Below, one piece after another: positions 12,937-37,653 of a stretch of 64,000 nucleotides of DNA; the first letter of the stretch is position 1; the number at the start of each line of letters is the position of its first letter. Source of the DNA: Setaria digitata. Its lineage: Eukaryota > Nematoda > Chromadorea > Rhabditida > Setariidae. The stretch is taken from contig RCAB01000030.1 in NCBI GenBank assembly GCA_003640385.1, forward strand, positions 225,314 to 289,313, written 5' to 3'. The translations under genes were made by a program, and so were the position numbers. The notes below the pieces were generated by a model. The model was not told the DNA's origin. It did no database searches and worked only from the letters and a program-made list of their open reading frames with translations.

Positions 12937-15355
12937 TATTGTAGTCAAATCAGAGAATAGAAGTAATGTCATATTAATAGTTACCATTCTAAATTTCTTT
13001 TAAAAGTTTAGTCTTTCCAATACGTAATCATATTTCTAGAAGAATGATATATAGAGGAGGCACCTTTGAAAAAAAAAAAAAAAAGAAAAGAAAACTGCTA
13101 GATATTATTTTACGTGATATGTGATCTAATTTTCCATAGCTTACTTGCGGCTTTTTGCTGCCAGTAGAAACTGTCTGTTCATGCTGCTTCTCTGTGTCCT
13201 CGAAGAAAACGGATTCCAGGTACACAGTACAACTAAAACTAGAAACTTCTTAATCAGCTTTTTTTTTCAAAATAAATCTTAACTTGTTATGGATTCGAAA
13301 CGAACAATCCCAAGAGAGAATTAGTTATGATAATGACTGTCTTCCACATTTCATTTTGCTCTTCAACTGAAAGACGCAGTAAACTTCTCTTTCAAGAAAG
13401 GCACGGACATTCAGTCATACATTCACTCCTTTGAAAGTTTGTTGTCCTCAACTTATGAAAAGAATTAATGGTCAGGAGTTCCTTCTAAATAAAACTCCGA
13501 CTTCCTGATTTTAACTTGCAGTGATTCTACCTTTCGAATTTTGTACTGAATCTGCCAACTGATATTTTTGAAATGAAAGTCATTTCCTTAAAATGATACG
13601 TGGTTGGTGATGACTTGAAACCAACTGGTTCATAGTCGTATGGAGTACCTAGAATTTAGCGAACCAAATCAGTGGAGAAGCAGCATTTCATTTCATAGAA
13701 CAGAAATTTTGTTTTCTAGAAGTTGTGATGAATGATGTTTAATACAAAATTATATAAACAGCGTCCATAAACTTCAATCCAATTTTAGCCTAGCATGCTG
13801 TAACACCTAAAACGAAGAGGGTATTCAGTATTGAAATATTCCATTATGATATATCGGACGTATGTATACAAGTAACTTTAAAGTAATGAATACTTCACAA
13901 CAGCTTCACACGAACTGTCTTTTTATAAAGGTTAACCTATTCCCTGTACATAAATTTTACAAAGTATCTCAAGTCACACAAACCTGAATAATAAGTAAGC
14001 TTGAAATAAGGAAAAGCGTTCTGAGGAATAGGCGCTAACATATTCATGAAAATATCCAAACGGTGCAACAGCGCAATAACTTGCTTTCGTAGCTCAGTCA
14101 CGCTCCCACATGAAAGCCTAATTTCGTGCGACGAACTGCAATCACTACAAAATTTTGTACACCCTCAAGGTTGCTGAAATCTGTGCTTTGATATCCTCGT
14201 AAAAACAATTTTTAGAAATAAACTAACCTGGAGGTCTTCTTGAAATAATTGATTTTTGTGATATTTAATAACTGATTGAATTTTTAAACAAAGGAAGAAA
14301 CAGCAGAAACCAACAAATGGATAATTCTGATACTCTGCTAATCATCCATAGAAGACTCATATGATCAAACAATACAGATAATTGGAAATATTTAAAGTTT
14401 TTTAAAACAGATTTATATGGGGATAATTATTACTGAAAACATGAAATGAACTAATGAACTGATTTTAATTTACCTACGGAAGAGTAACCCACCACCACCA
14501 GCGTAAGTAAAAGTGAGAGTGTACACCTCAATCACTTCATCAATGTTGTCAGTTTCTTCAGTTGATACCAAAATAAGCAGATCACGTAGCTGAAACAAAC
14601 AGCTTATTTTTTTTATTTTAAACATTGAATTAACTCATGTGTAAAAAGAAAGTCTTAACTGATTTAACAGTAATCCAACATCAAATAAATGCAGACAATT
14701 TTAAAAATGAAAACTGTATTCCTTGTTTTAAGATGCACCAAGATAGTAAGAATAAAGCTTCCTATAAAATTTTAAATACCTTCCATTATTAGGAAAAGAA
14801 TTATGGCACTCATCAACCTACATAATGCTTCGCAATAGCTTCTGAAATAGCATAAAGAAGTGCTGATAATTTCTTGCCCAGATCTGTTTCTTCAGTAACG
14901 ATCCAGCATTTCAGGCCTTCAATAAGATTTTAAAATATTAAATATGAAGCAAATTTTATGGGCATTTACAGAAGTATTTAAAAAAATACAGACTTAGCAG
15001 CTTACCATTTTAACTACAAAGCTGTATGTGAATTTCATATATTATTAATTTCATATTAATTTAGTACAATCATCTCCTACCGTCAATTTCGAAGTCTCTG
15101 AAAGTATGAAGAGGAAAAAGCGGGCGTTTTTTCATGATATCTGAGACGATGATGAAGAGGATTCGTTTCATGAAAAGCGTCGAAGATCGGGCGTCTAATG
15201 AAGGCGGAAAAAGCTTCATTTCTCGGCTTTTCTGCCACTGAAACAATTGGGAAAGGTCAAAGGGTTGGCTAAAAACTAATTGAAATTTTGATTTCATTTA
15301 AATTACTGCATCAGAAGCAACATACCGATGTCGCCTCGCTCCTATCTTCATTCAT
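10503..15355 (-). CDS. HORMA-domain meiotic chromosome axis protein (13 exons, 439 aa)
   Basis: Member of the Hop1/HORMAD/HIM-3/HTP family, which build the meiotic chromosome axis and control synapsis and crossover formation. Exons in gene order: 15326..15355, 15081..15237, 14822..14916, 14478..14589, 13984..14163, 13531..13558, 13145..13232, 12431..12484, 11969..12128, 11613..11711, 11111..11206, 10759..10870, 10503..10611; phases agree throughout. The HORMA domain spans about residues 10-195: STLFMKRILFIIVSDI, then FEIDGLKCWIV, KHYLRDLLILVSTEET, VYTLTFTYAGGGG and the LRKQVIALLHRLDIF-MNMLAPIP helix/strand, ending FKLTYYS. The tail is Ser/Glu-rich and looks disordered, with a basic C-terminal segment (KAKKMKISRSKADYNK), possibly an NLS plus closure motif. 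Exons at 13531 (28 nt) and 12431 (54 nt) are the least certain. I cannot say which worm paralogue (HIM-3, HTP-1/2, HTP-3) it matches. Confidence 0.85.
12893..12934. repeat. AT dinucleotide microsatellite
   Basis: Uninterrupted (AT)n of about 40 bp in a HORMA-gene intron. Confidence 0.95.
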
Positions 15356-16438
15356 CCTTAAATACTCTCTCGATGTCTCTGAATTTACATTATTAACAGA
15401 TTATAGTAGTATTTTAAACAGTAGAAAATTAAATTCCACACGAATTTTATAAGGAATATTGAAAAACTGGCAATGAAAGGGAGCAAACTGCCTCTAACTG
15501 TGGTACCACTGCAATGAACCATCGTCTCACAGTGTACTGAGATCAACTTCGGAAACAATCTACCAGTTAGCGAACGACAACATAGTATCGCCACCTCATA
15601 CTTCCTTGCAAGAAGTAGGCAGTGGTACGTGCCAAAACACAACGTACGTGCAAGGAGCAAGTTCTTGCCGAACCATTTCAAGAAAATACGGCCGTAAATT
15701 GTCGGTATTTTTTTGGGGAAACTTGAACTTAGGGTGGTTATTTTTTTTATATCTTTAATTTGGCTGACGTTAATGCATTTGATGGAAGATATCACGACCT
15801 CTCGGGGAAGCGTACTTCAACATTGGACATTAATCTTGATGGAAAGCAAAAGGAGCGAGAATTTATTCAGTTGATTAACAAAAGTTTTAATTATAGCCAG
15901 AACGGTGAAGTAATTAGAAAATTTATGGGATATTGTGGTTGCAAGTATCTCTTGACATGCCCTGTTGCCATATTTTCCACTTCCAGTTTGGCTCAGCACA
16001 AACTATTCCTTTTTTCCCGACAAAGACAATAGGGCTGTTTCTGGGTAGAGCCAGAATTTGCAACTAACAAAAGACAAGGCTGATAATCATAATTTGTTTG
16101 TTAGATTGGCAGTGTGCTAAAGTGTCTGTTAGCTTAACAATTTTGTTCAGTTAAATTTCACTTTAGAACTATTCAAGAACAACCTAAAATAAAAATATGA
16201 CTACGACAAATGTTTCCAAAATGTACTTGCAAAAGGAAATTCAACAAAAAATTATATCAGATAAGATAGATATTAAAATAAATGGAAGAGGGATGACCAT
16301 GAGAAGGATGTGGGAATAATAAACAGGTAGAAAGAAAGTGTAATGAACCAAGAAAAAGGGCAGATTATTGAAATACTGCGCCACTGTAACTACAATAAAG
16401 GAACAAAGTGTGGACTAGTGAAATAAGCAATATATCTT

Positions 16439-16501
16439 GGCATATCATAGCTATCTTAGAGCTAATCAGTTATCAGCATATCATAGCTATCTTAGAGCTA
16501 A
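16439..16501. repeat. Direct repeat, two copies of about 28 bp
   Basis: The unit starting GCATATCATAGCTATCTTAG occurs at about 16439-16466 and again at 16474-16501, separated by about 7 nt. Each unit holds a small internal palindrome (TAGCT...AGCTA). Confidence 0.9.
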
Positions 16502-17464
16502 TCCATTCAGAAAGGAAATAACAAAACAGCTTTCGCTAGACTTTTGGACAAGAAAATTAAGAAATATACCCGGACGAATATACTGTAACCAGTGCCAAAA
16601 ATGTGTTTAGGAAGAAGAAATTTATTTGTTTCACCATCATGCTCCTTGGCTTTTTGGACCTTCATGCACTATATTCAGAAGGTACGGTGGGATTTAATCT
16701 TTCCTCTCTTGTTTCTCTTACTATTTTCTTTTACTACTTGATCACTCTTCGTTCATCTTCTAAAATATTGTTAAGCTTTCTCTATTGCTTATTGGATTTC
16801 TTTCTCAATCAGAACACGGAAAAAGAGCATTCCACACCTTAATCTATCGAACTACTGTTATGGATTTTTAATCTTTGTAAAAACAGTCGTCCAACCGCAT
16901 TTTTCTCGACTTTCTTCATTTCAGAAACTACTTTTACCGATCAGTTCAACTTCTAGCTACTTCATGCATTTAAAACTGTTAAGCTTTTAAAATTTTGAAA
17001 CTTTCACACGCTGTTTCGCTAATAAGCAGAAATTCATCGTGTCAGGGAATACACCAAAAAAAAAAAAAAAACAGCGATAACAGAATTGCAATTTGTGAGA
17101 ACTTTCATATTTTCATCTAAGTCAACAATATTATCTCCTAAACGTGCTTCCACAAACAAACATAAAAGGGCGAACGAGAAACCTTTTGTAGCCTATTAAG
17201 TTATTTCCGGTGGTATCGATGTAGGTAAGAAAATTTAAAATTTTAGATTTGTCCTCTGGCTTGGCGTTTTCTAGCCTCTTCTTCATCAGTTTTTTTACTT
17301 CTTATTGGTTGCAAATAAATTCATATCGACAACAAACATCAAAATGTACATCAGCATTTGTGATAAAATCATAGGTAACATGTTGAGTGACATATTAAAG
17401 CCAACAAATAAACTTTCAACATACTAATTTAATATTTAAAGTAACTCCCTGAAATATTTGTTGG

Positions 17465-17511
17465 AAAAAAAATCAAATGTTAATGAATAGTCATTCACAT
17501 TTGATTTTTTT
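17465..17511. repeat. Long near-perfect hairpin in intergenic DNA
   Basis: AAAAAAATCAAATGT pairs with ACATTTGATTTTTTT, and the inner ATGAAT/ATTCA bases extend the stem towards a loop of a few bases. It could be a remnant of a short inverted-repeat transposon or a structured 3' element. No flanking target-site duplication was confirmed. Confidence 0.85.
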
Positions 17512-18121
17512 TCTTAGACATAAACTGATCCTGTGGATAGCAACATTAACAAAACACTAACAAGAAATGAAATAGATTTTTTTCTTTTATTAATTTTCGT
17601 ACTAACGCATCTGATTAGTAAACAACCGGATGAAAATAAAGCAAGCAACAAAGGGAAGTGTGTAATCGTTAAAATTCACAACGCAGAGAAAAAAGGCCAA
17701 GATACTTACATAGCAGTGAGAAATAATACAATATAAAATGAGCTATTTCTTTTTAAACGAATATAACAATTCTTTTTTATTTGGAAGAAATCCTTAGTAA
17801 TATAGAAAAGAAAACACAAAGAAAAAAAGTAGCATTTTACTTCAAAGAAAAAAAAAACAATAAAATAACTTATTTGTCCGGAAATATTCGGAACTATTTG
17901 AAAAGAATGGCACTGAACTAACCAGAATTCTCAAAAATTAATATTAATAAATCAATTCAGTTTCCGAAAAAGATTTTCTTCCTGGTATGCTATTTTTTTC
18001 TTAAAAACAAATAGATCAAATTAGAAGATGCCATACTTCAAAAACCGTAACATGTCTTTTACCATCACGATGAAACAGTATAAACAAAGCTTTAAAGTGA
18101 CTCACATGAAACAAACTGTTC

Positions 18122-31696
<13,575 letters not shown>

Positions 31697-31722
31697 TGAC
31701 AATCAGAAGATACCTGAGCCCT
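31697..31722 (-). other. Probable spliced-leader acceptor and leader of the Pol I subunit gene
   Basis: CCTTTCAG is followed by 24 nt and the ATG at 31696. No coding exon upstream fits the N-terminus. Confidence 0.45.
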
Positions 31723-32799
31723 GAAAGGAATAATAATTAATGAATAATAGTAATATCAGAACATGACCACGAAAACAAGTGTTAATCCTGTTTCCATCTC
31801 CATGCATCAATACAGTACGGTGACAGAAAAAAGAACTAGAAAATATTCCTGGTTTGGTATTAACTGGCTAATTTTATGCTGTGGTAATAATATTATTTGA
31901 CAGTGGCAAGAAACTACTAAGAAACCGTAGAACATTCATCCACAGTGACTTAACTGTTCAGTTTTCCTTGACAGTGCTCCACCTTCTCACACATAAAATC
32001 AGTATTCTCGTCTGATATTAGCTGATTTAGCCCGACACAATTCCGTTCTGAAAGCAATTCTCACGAAATAAGCAACATTCCAACTTCGCGTACTTGAAAC
32101 CTAATCTTGAGAACGGTTTGTAGCATCACTCAATCTCATTGTGCTAATAACCGTAATGCATCGCTACGAAATAATCTAGCAAACCAGCACCAAACCTTTT
32201 TTTGAGTGCTGGTTTGCTAAAATGCTTAAGAATAGCGCTGGGAAGCAATGATAGTGTCGCACATCGTCGGTTATGAAAATTTTTGTCGATCTTTGGTCCT
32301 CACAGTTCTTGTTGTGATGATCTTTCCGGTAATTTCCGGATGTTTAAATGATAAGAATTAATTGGCAATGGCGTTGTAACAAGTAGAAGCGTATCGAGTT
32401 TTTGTTGGATATAATTCTTGATTACTCGACATATGGATGAGGAACCAGAAGAGAGCTATATCAATGCATGATTTATTTTCACTTTTATTTCCAGAAGGAA
32501 TTATCACCAGTTTAAAAATAATCGTGTTATATGATCAGTTAAAACAATAAACTGCTTTACGAAACGAAGTAACGCTGCTATGACTGGTTCATTCTGGTAT
32601 TTGGAATTTTATTTGTAATGGGAATGGGGTAACAGTGTCGTAATTTTGCGTAGAAATGGGGGAGGAAGGGATAGATTCAGGTAGATTTTAGAATCAGATC
32701 AGGTAGAATTATTCACTGTTAAAAGTTCACTAGAGAAAGGCTTGACTCTAAACGGGGCAAGATGATATTAACCTAAAATCAGCATCATTGATTTCTGAA
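31723..32799. other. Intergenic, holds one hairpin
   Basis: About 1.1 kb between the 216-aa gene stop and the Pol I subunit start. No ORF with support. The 13-bp inverted repeat at 32177-32219 lies here, so this is likely Pol I subunit promoter plus the 3' UTR of its neighbour. Confidence 0.6.
32177..32219. repeat. Perfect 13-bp inverted repeat with 17-nt loop
   Basis: TAGCAAACCAGCA (32177-32189) pairs exactly with TGCTGGTTTGCTA (32207-32219). The loop contains a T run. Confidence 0.95.
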
Positions 32800-33617
32800 T
32801 TACTGGGAATTGCCCGCTGCCATATCCTGGCGAATGGAGTTGTAATAACTTTTCGGAAATTTAGCAATGATATCCATCATTTCCAAAACCATCTGTCGAA
32901 AATTAGCAGGTGGCAGGAGCGCATACGGACTGGCGGATGCGGCAATGATAAATTCACGTGAATACATGATACGAACATCCAAATGGCCATCTTGACGACG
33001 TCGAGTGACAATCATGCTGCCACCGGTGGGATCCGCGTACGTGACACTCACCTGGAGAGGGAGATGAAGCTACAAGTGGATTTGAATCTCCTAGCAATAA
33101 CCTAAGATATTCTTTACCTAGGTGAATTATTTCAGCGTGTATCAATGTCATTACAGCACGTAGTGGATGATTTCAACCTGTATCAAATCATTCCGTCACG
33201 ATATCTATTCGTACATACACTCTTATTAAAACGTACAATTTTTCCGGCAGGCTGTGGGCTGTTGTTGAAAGGTATCAAGGAATGAGTGTTCCGGTCGGTT
33301 GGTATCCAGTTTGGGCTTGACGCTTGACAACGGACCGGACGTCGACGACGGAAACGCTGATCGTCACTGAAGGTTGGCGGTAGCACATACTGCAATGACT
33401 TCACATCATCGAAAATCAGTGCATTATTTTTCTTTCTTCTGCTTTCAGGAAAACTGTTCAAGGTGTCAGTCTTTTCAGTGCATCCAGAAACTGATTTAAA
33501 TTTCGAAATAAAGCTAACACTGTTGGGTGTAATGGAAAGTTGCGGTGCTAGAGGCGAAATCACAAATCCTTGGCTTAATAGCCAGCTTACCGCGGGCAGT
33601 ATAGGTGTTGTATTCAT
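32800..33617 (-). CDS. Unrecognised 216-aa protein (2 exons)
   Basis: I do not recognise this gene. Exons 33219..33617 and 32800..33051 join in phase 0 over a GTATGT donor and a CAG acceptor. ATG 33617 is 14 nt below TTTTTCAG, a likely trans-splice site. The N-terminal half is Ser/Pro-rich with basic patches (ESRRKKNN, FRRRRPVR) and no signal peptide or membrane segment, so it looks disordered and possibly nuclear. The C-terminal half (VSVTYADPTGGSMIV, then a run of Arg, then MYSREFIIAASASPYALLPP and a helix-forming QMVLEMMDIIAKFPKSYY) looks folded and has the texture of a conserved domain. It may be nematode-restricted. Function unknown. Confidence 0.7.
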
Positions 33618-33633
33618 TCTACTCGAAGGAACT
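33618..33633 (-). other. Probable spliced-leader acceptor of the 216-aa gene
   Basis: A long T tract and CAG lie 14 nt before the ATG. The 14 nt leader could also be read in frame as coding if there were an upstream exon, but none is seen. Confidence 0.5.
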
Positions 33634-35307
33634 GAAAAAAAAAGGAACACAAATTTACAATAAATAATTTATAAAATTCAATTTTGGAGACCTCTCAGCA
33701 AAGCATTGAAACTGAACCTCAAATGAAGACAAATTTAGCTCTTAATTTAACATTCACGAACAAATCAATGTGAGACTTTGTTGCTCCAATTATTGTATTA
33801 CCTTTGATGCAGCTGCAAAAACATTTTCTGCTACGGGCAAACTCAATTAGCTAGGTACTATGACGATATTACCTTCTATAGATGGAATGACATTTTTCTA
33901 TGATTTTTTATATTAACTTCCTCAGAATCCTTGCATTATTCTAATTCAAGTGGCTCAGGTATAAATGAACATTGGAAAATTTGCATAACTTTATAAATAG
34001 CTTAAAATATTTCCTCTGGAATTTTGAATCATAACTTTCAAAAATACAAATTAGCAAATCAATTAAATAGTTATCAAGTTTGATTATGATTATGAAGCAT
34101 GCTTTGCTTATGTTACGAAAATAGTTTTTTTCCTAAGCTTTTGATTTCAATTGAATTTAAAGGTAAACCAAAGTTTCGTTTGCAGTTATTTTGATACTCG
34201 AAAATTCCAGAGAAGATACAGATTTAATTCCCAGTCTTCTAAAAATCTACAATGCCTTCCATCAATTAACTTGAATAATTAACAGACTAAACTCTAACTT
34301 TTGTTTATTTAATATTTTTTAAAACAATTTAAGATCTCTGTGGTATCTTCTGCAGTAAAAAAAAAAAAAAAAACACCCACGAGACAAAGTGGTAGGAGCG
34401 AATGGGACATTTGCTTGATAAAGTCCAGCCAAGCCTTGATGATGAATATCCATTAAAACCATTTACTGATATTCACTTCTTCGACAACAAATAAGATAGA
34501 CTGCCCGGGAACTTGACAACGCCAAAAATGAATGCTGAAAAAATAAAGGAGAAACGGTGAGGAGAAAAAAGTTTTACTACAAGCACTCAATTATGCAAAC
34601 TTCGAAAAATTAGCATAAAAACAAAGTATGCCATTTCCAAACGTATTATTGTTACATAAATTTCGGAAAAAAAAATCACAGTAATTAAATGCCCAAAATA
34701 TTATTGTAAAAATAAATATTCATACCCCCCCCCAAAAAAAAAAAAAAAGAAAAACAGAACTTCAGGCTAAAGAAGATAAATTTGGTTTGATTTAAGATCG
34801 TCCACTCATACTTGAAAAGATTTGAAAGTAAAAACCAGTACTTAGTGATGATAAGTTGCATAGTTCGAACAAAAAAAAATCAGCTTAAAAACTGAGATAC
34901 AATAAATATTTATGGTCATGAAGTGGCCTGAAATACCGAGTTTAAAAAAAATTTTTTTACCGAATTTTTCGTGGCAAATTAGGATAGCTTCGTTACGTCA
35001 TTTTGATTATGAAAAATTGCTTTCAGCTAAAATTAAATTGCTTATCAAACAAAAGACATTGATCAATTCGGCCATCCGAATCAAAAAGTCTATTCTTTTT
35101 CTAACTGTCACATGTCATCTTTTCGAAAACTTCCTCTACAATCTAAATAACTCTTCAGTCTTTCTGTCAAGAAAATGAAACACTCACGTAGACATATGGT
35201 AACAAACAGAAATTTATTCATTTAATTAAGCATTTGCTTATAAAACATTAGAAAGTTTAATTTTGAAATGAATGAAACTGCAAGTATTTACCGCACTTTT
35301 CAGTGGT

Positions 35308-35576
35308 GGTCGAATACGAATGGCACTTATTATTGAGCAAATAGTCGATCATGTTCAACTTGATTTTAGGAAAAAAAAGAAAAAAGAATTAGATGTCAAA
35401 CTTTTATTTTACTGGCTTCTCTCAAGACATCATTTTTAATAATANGGTCGAATACGAATGGCACTTATTATTGAGCAAATATTCGATCATGTTCAACTTG
35501 ATTTTAGGAAAAAAAAGAAAAAAGATGTCAAACTTTTATTTTACTGGCTTCTCTCAAGACATCATTTTTAATAATA
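35308..35576. repeat. Near-identical duplicated block flanking a single N
   Basis: 35308-35444 and 35446-35576 match except for a 5-nt indel (ATTAG) and one substitution (AAATAGTCG versus AAATATTCG), with N at 35445 exactly between. This is the signature of two unmerged contig ends or haplotypes. Confidence 0.9.
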
Positions 35577-36999
35577 GTATGCTTTTGGTGATTGCTGAGA
35601 AAATCAAATCAATAAAGTCATTAGAACCCAATTACTAGAGTAAAAACAGGTGACAAATTGCCTTCAGTAAAGGTTAGTATAATCACAATAATGCCTTATC
35701 AAAAATATAATTCTAACATCAGGCATTTCAATCAGAAAATGGGAAATTTGTTGTCCAATTGGAATGGCTTTTGAAAAAAGGTTTGATATCTAGTTTACAT
35801 TACCAGATGTCAGCTTTAAATAATTATAAAAAAAAAAAAATTATAGCAAAACGTTATCTTGCTGGATCCTTAAATCAATCTTGTTAATGAATTGTTTCGA
35901 ACTAAAGACTAAATGTTATAGTCAGGAAGTTGAACAATTTGAATGAGAAATCCGTCGAAACATTAGCAAATTTCTTCGATCCTTCTCACCATCCATCTTT
36001 ATAATGCATTAGTAAATCATATTTAAATACTAAAGATGTTGAAAATTTATCCAGAATATTGCCCTCGTTCCGTTATCTAACATTCATTTCCAGCAGCAAA
36101 TATCGCTAACTATTTTTATAGCCACTGTCAATAATAAAACAGCTCCTAAACTTACCAAGAAGTTCAATACTTCTCTTCATAAAACATGTGACGTGGGACG
36201 ATTCGACTGATTTTATTAGGTCGGAAATTCAAGTATTACTTTGCAAATTTAGTAGATAATACAGACTTGAGTGATAATTGTGATAAATTATAAATTATTT
36301 TTTGGAATAATTTAGGTTTAATTGCTAATAGATGGTAGTAATGTAAGAGAATGAAGTTAATTTAATTTACTACAATGAATCGATCAGTCTAATAGTAGCA
36401 GAATAACGAAGTTAATAATGATCCTAAAATTAGGTCAACCTACGAAGAAAATTTTTGATTACTGACCAAAATTAAGTCTTTAACGATGAGAATTAATTAA
36501 GATTCTTACCGATAAAAAATTAGAGTGCTAAAAAAAAAAAACTCCACAACCACTGATGAATGATGCAATTATAACAAAGTGATGTATTAAATGATAATAC
36601 GGAATTGCTTCGCAAAAATCATCAGCGAAGTGAAGTGCCTGCTGAGGTCCAAAAAGTAAAGAGACTCTATCATAAATTTTAAGTGACAGTTCAGAAATCT
36701 GATGACAAAGTTTGCTTCAATGAAAAATGAATGATTGATGATGATAACAAGATGCCACAGAAGTAATGTTCATTTTCTAGCAGTCACAGAATTTTGAAGC
36801 ATCTGCAACGAACAAGATACAGAGAAGAGTTTGTTAAGCGCAATGCAAATTTTAGATTAAAATAAAACTTCATAGAGATCTTTATCCTCTTATTACGTGA
36901 GTGAAATTTCAAATTCCAAGGAAGTTTCAGCTCACGGCAATCAATGATCAATGCTGCTCATTACGTATGCAAAAATATTCAACTCAACTCAACTCAATT

Positions 37000-37420
37000 T
37001 AGATTTTCAGACTTCCAATAATGTTTAAAAATGACACTTTACAGGAAAGCATTCCTCAATCAAACAGTTCAACAGACTGTCTAAATGGAAAAACATTTCC
37101 TAAAAAATCAACCGCACGAATGATTGGTTGCTAAAAAGAATTTTAAGTGTCGGAATTTGTTGAAAATATTCGCTGATAAGCAAAATAAGTCATTAAAGCA
37201 GTATGTAAAGGGTCGCTGTTTCATAGATATATAAGCCCCAACTCTGATGTTACTTATCAGTCGGTCGCATACTGAAGTAAGGTTAATTTACTTTTTTTGC
37301 ATCTTTACTGCACGATCTGATGGTCTTTACTCATTACAAAAAAGGAGGTTAAGAGGTCAACTGAATTTAGATTTTCAGACTTATTAATAACGTTCAAGAA
37401 GGATACTTTACAAAAAACTA
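37000..37420 (+). repeat. Diverged direct repeat, two copies of about 55 bp, upstream of the amino-acid transporter
   Basis: Both copies start with AATTTAGATTTTCAGACTT (about 37000 and 37362) and continue with aligned bases to an ACTTTACA-A segment. Spacing is about 360 bp and identity is moderate after the first 19 bases. Confidence 0.75.
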
Positions 37421-37640
37421 TTAATTAATTATTGCATAATTCAAAGAGGAATATGAAGTTCATTTCTCTAGAGAGGATACTGAATAGAAGCGGTTTTTAA
37501 CAGTAGTTAGAAAAAGACCTATGAGTCTTTTTGTTTTGAGGACGATAATTAATATTGAGTAGTCCTTCCCATGTATTAAACGTATTTATAGTTCACTGTT
37601 AAAATTAGGCTTATTTGTGTAATTGCGATATTCCTGAACC

Positions 37641-37653
37641 TCTTTAGAATCTC
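37641..37653 (+). other. Probable spliced-leader acceptor of the amino-acid transporter
   Basis: TCTTTAG is followed by 6 nt and the ATG at 37654. Confidence 0.5.

Larger units (their letters stand above)
15356..18121. other. Intergenic, about 2.8 kb, two small repeats but no gene
   Basis: Lies between the RNA polymerase I subunit stop and the HORMA gene start. Open frames on the plus strand near 15760-16030 and 16603-16842 lack ATG starts, splice context or family motifs, so I do not call them. The stretch contains the direct repeat at 16439-16501 and the hairpin at 17465-17511. Confidence 0.6.
33634..37646. other. 4 kb divergent intergenic region, no gene
   Basis: Separates the minus-strand 216-aa gene from the plus-strand amino-acid transporter, so it should hold both promoters. 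It contains an assembly duplication with an N (35308-35576) and a diverged pair of about 55 bp repeats (about 37000 and 37362). Short ORFs have no start context or motif. Confidence 0.6.

Noticed and set aside
15760..16032. 90-codon open frame on the plus strand
   Set aside because: It begins with TTG, has no ATG near the front and no recognisable motif, and lies in AT-rich intergenic DNA.
16603..16842. 79-codon plus-strand frame with hydrophobic residues
   Set aside because: It starts with GTG; the hydrophobic content follows from T-rich DNA, and there is no splice or family support.
33463..33663. Plus-strand frame opposite the 216-aa gene
   Set aside because: It is the antisense shadow of exon 33219..33617, which has the better splice and start context.
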